DNA of 5,394 nt from Candidatus Brocadiales bacterium (GTDB lineage Bacteria; Planctomycetota; Brocadiia; Brocadiales; Bathyanammoxibiaceae), in NCBI GenBank assembly GCA_030586765.1, contig JAUQZZ010000131.1, forward strand, positions 1 to 5,394. Reading direction: 5' to 3'. The notes below the pieces were generated by a model, which was given only the letters and a program-made list of their open reading frames with translations, made no database searches and was not told the DNA's origin. A program made the translations under genes and the position numbers. How positions within the stretch are numbered: the stretch's first letter is position 1; each line of letters opens with the position of its first letter. Positions 5,219-5,394 of the stretch are shown here, piece after piece.

Positions 5219-5394
5219 GTGAGAGTCCCATTTACTACTGCAGTGGTTGTGTCTCTCTTGTTTTGGGGAATGGAGCCTCTGCTAGGACAGCAAGCACCCG
5301 CTGAAAAGGCACCCCCAGCAGTGAAGTCCTCCTACGCCTACCCCACCGAGGCCCTCAAGAAGATGTACGAGGAGCACGTGGGGATGGAGAAAGG
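5219..5394 (+). CDS. Secreted protein, N-terminal fragment (3' partial), function unassigned
   Basis: A GTG start at 5219 follows a good AAAGGAG site and opens a frame that stays open to the window edge (58 full codons). Residues 1-16 or so (VRVPFTTAVVVSLLFW) form a short positive end and hydrophobic core of a Sec signal peptide, with possible cleavage near residue 23-25 (LLGQQA). A Pro/Ala/Lys-rich stretch follows, then SYAYPTEALKKMYEEHVGMEKG. In-frame GTG codons at 5245 and 5251 are poorer starts because they would cut into the signal peptide. No heme motif or other domain is reached. Its place behind a bc-type complex suggests a periplasmic electron-transfer partner. A multiheme protein of the hydroxylamine oxidoreductase (HAO) family is one possibility, since HAO-like genes accompany such complexes in anammox bacteria, but the visible residues do not show it. 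Confidence 0.65.
   Translation, partial: MRVPFTTAVVVSLLFWGMEPLLGQQAPAEKAPPAVKSSYAYPTEALKKMYEEHVGMEK

Overview
The window is one co-directional gene cluster on the + strand. It reads as a Rieske/cytochrome b (bc1/b6f-like) quinol-oxidising complex with unusual partner subunits. The order is: an FAD/NAD(P) oxidoreductase with a C-terminal ferredoxin module (5' end cut by the window), a Rieske iron-sulfur protein, a cytochrome b6-like subunit, a subunit IV-like protein, a membrane-anchored hexaheme cytochrome c, and the start of a secreted protein (3' end cut).

The five complete junctions are tight. Gaps of 9, 19, 17 and 11 bp separate the first five genes, each with a purine-rich ribosome binding site just upstream, so they are probably one transcript. 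A 97-bp spacer holding a strong hairpin precedes the last, partial gene. No RNA genes, insertion sequences, CRISPR arrays or recognisable promoters were found. No gene-free stretch exceeds 100 bp.

Proposed function (inference from families): quinol is oxidised at the cytochrome b/subunit IV Qo site. One electron goes through the Rieske protein to c-type hemes of the hexaheme protein. The other goes across the membrane through the b hemes, and perhaps a covalent heme c_i. The flavin/Fe-S subunit could connect the complex to NAD(P)H or ferredoxin on the other side. The cytochrome b has b6-type spacing of heme ligands (14 and 15) and a Cys at the b6 heme c_i position. The Qo motif is APWY rather than PEWY, and the Rieske protein has Phe where high-potential forms have Tyr. 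Together these suggest a low-potential, menaquinone-type complex.

Organism: an anaerobic or facultative bacterium rich in c-type cytochromes. The combination of NAD(P) oxidoreductase, Rieske, split cytochrome b and multiheme cytochrome c resembles the extra bc complexes described from anammox planctomycetes (Brocadiales, e.g. Kuenenia). That is the best guess, held at moderate confidence; other planctomycetes or unrelated anaerobes are possible.

The most notable sequence oddities are a repeated Rossmann strand-loop motif in the oxidoreductase, a 12-bp tandem repeat in the linker between its two C-terminal 4Fe-4S motifs, and competing hairpins before the last gene.
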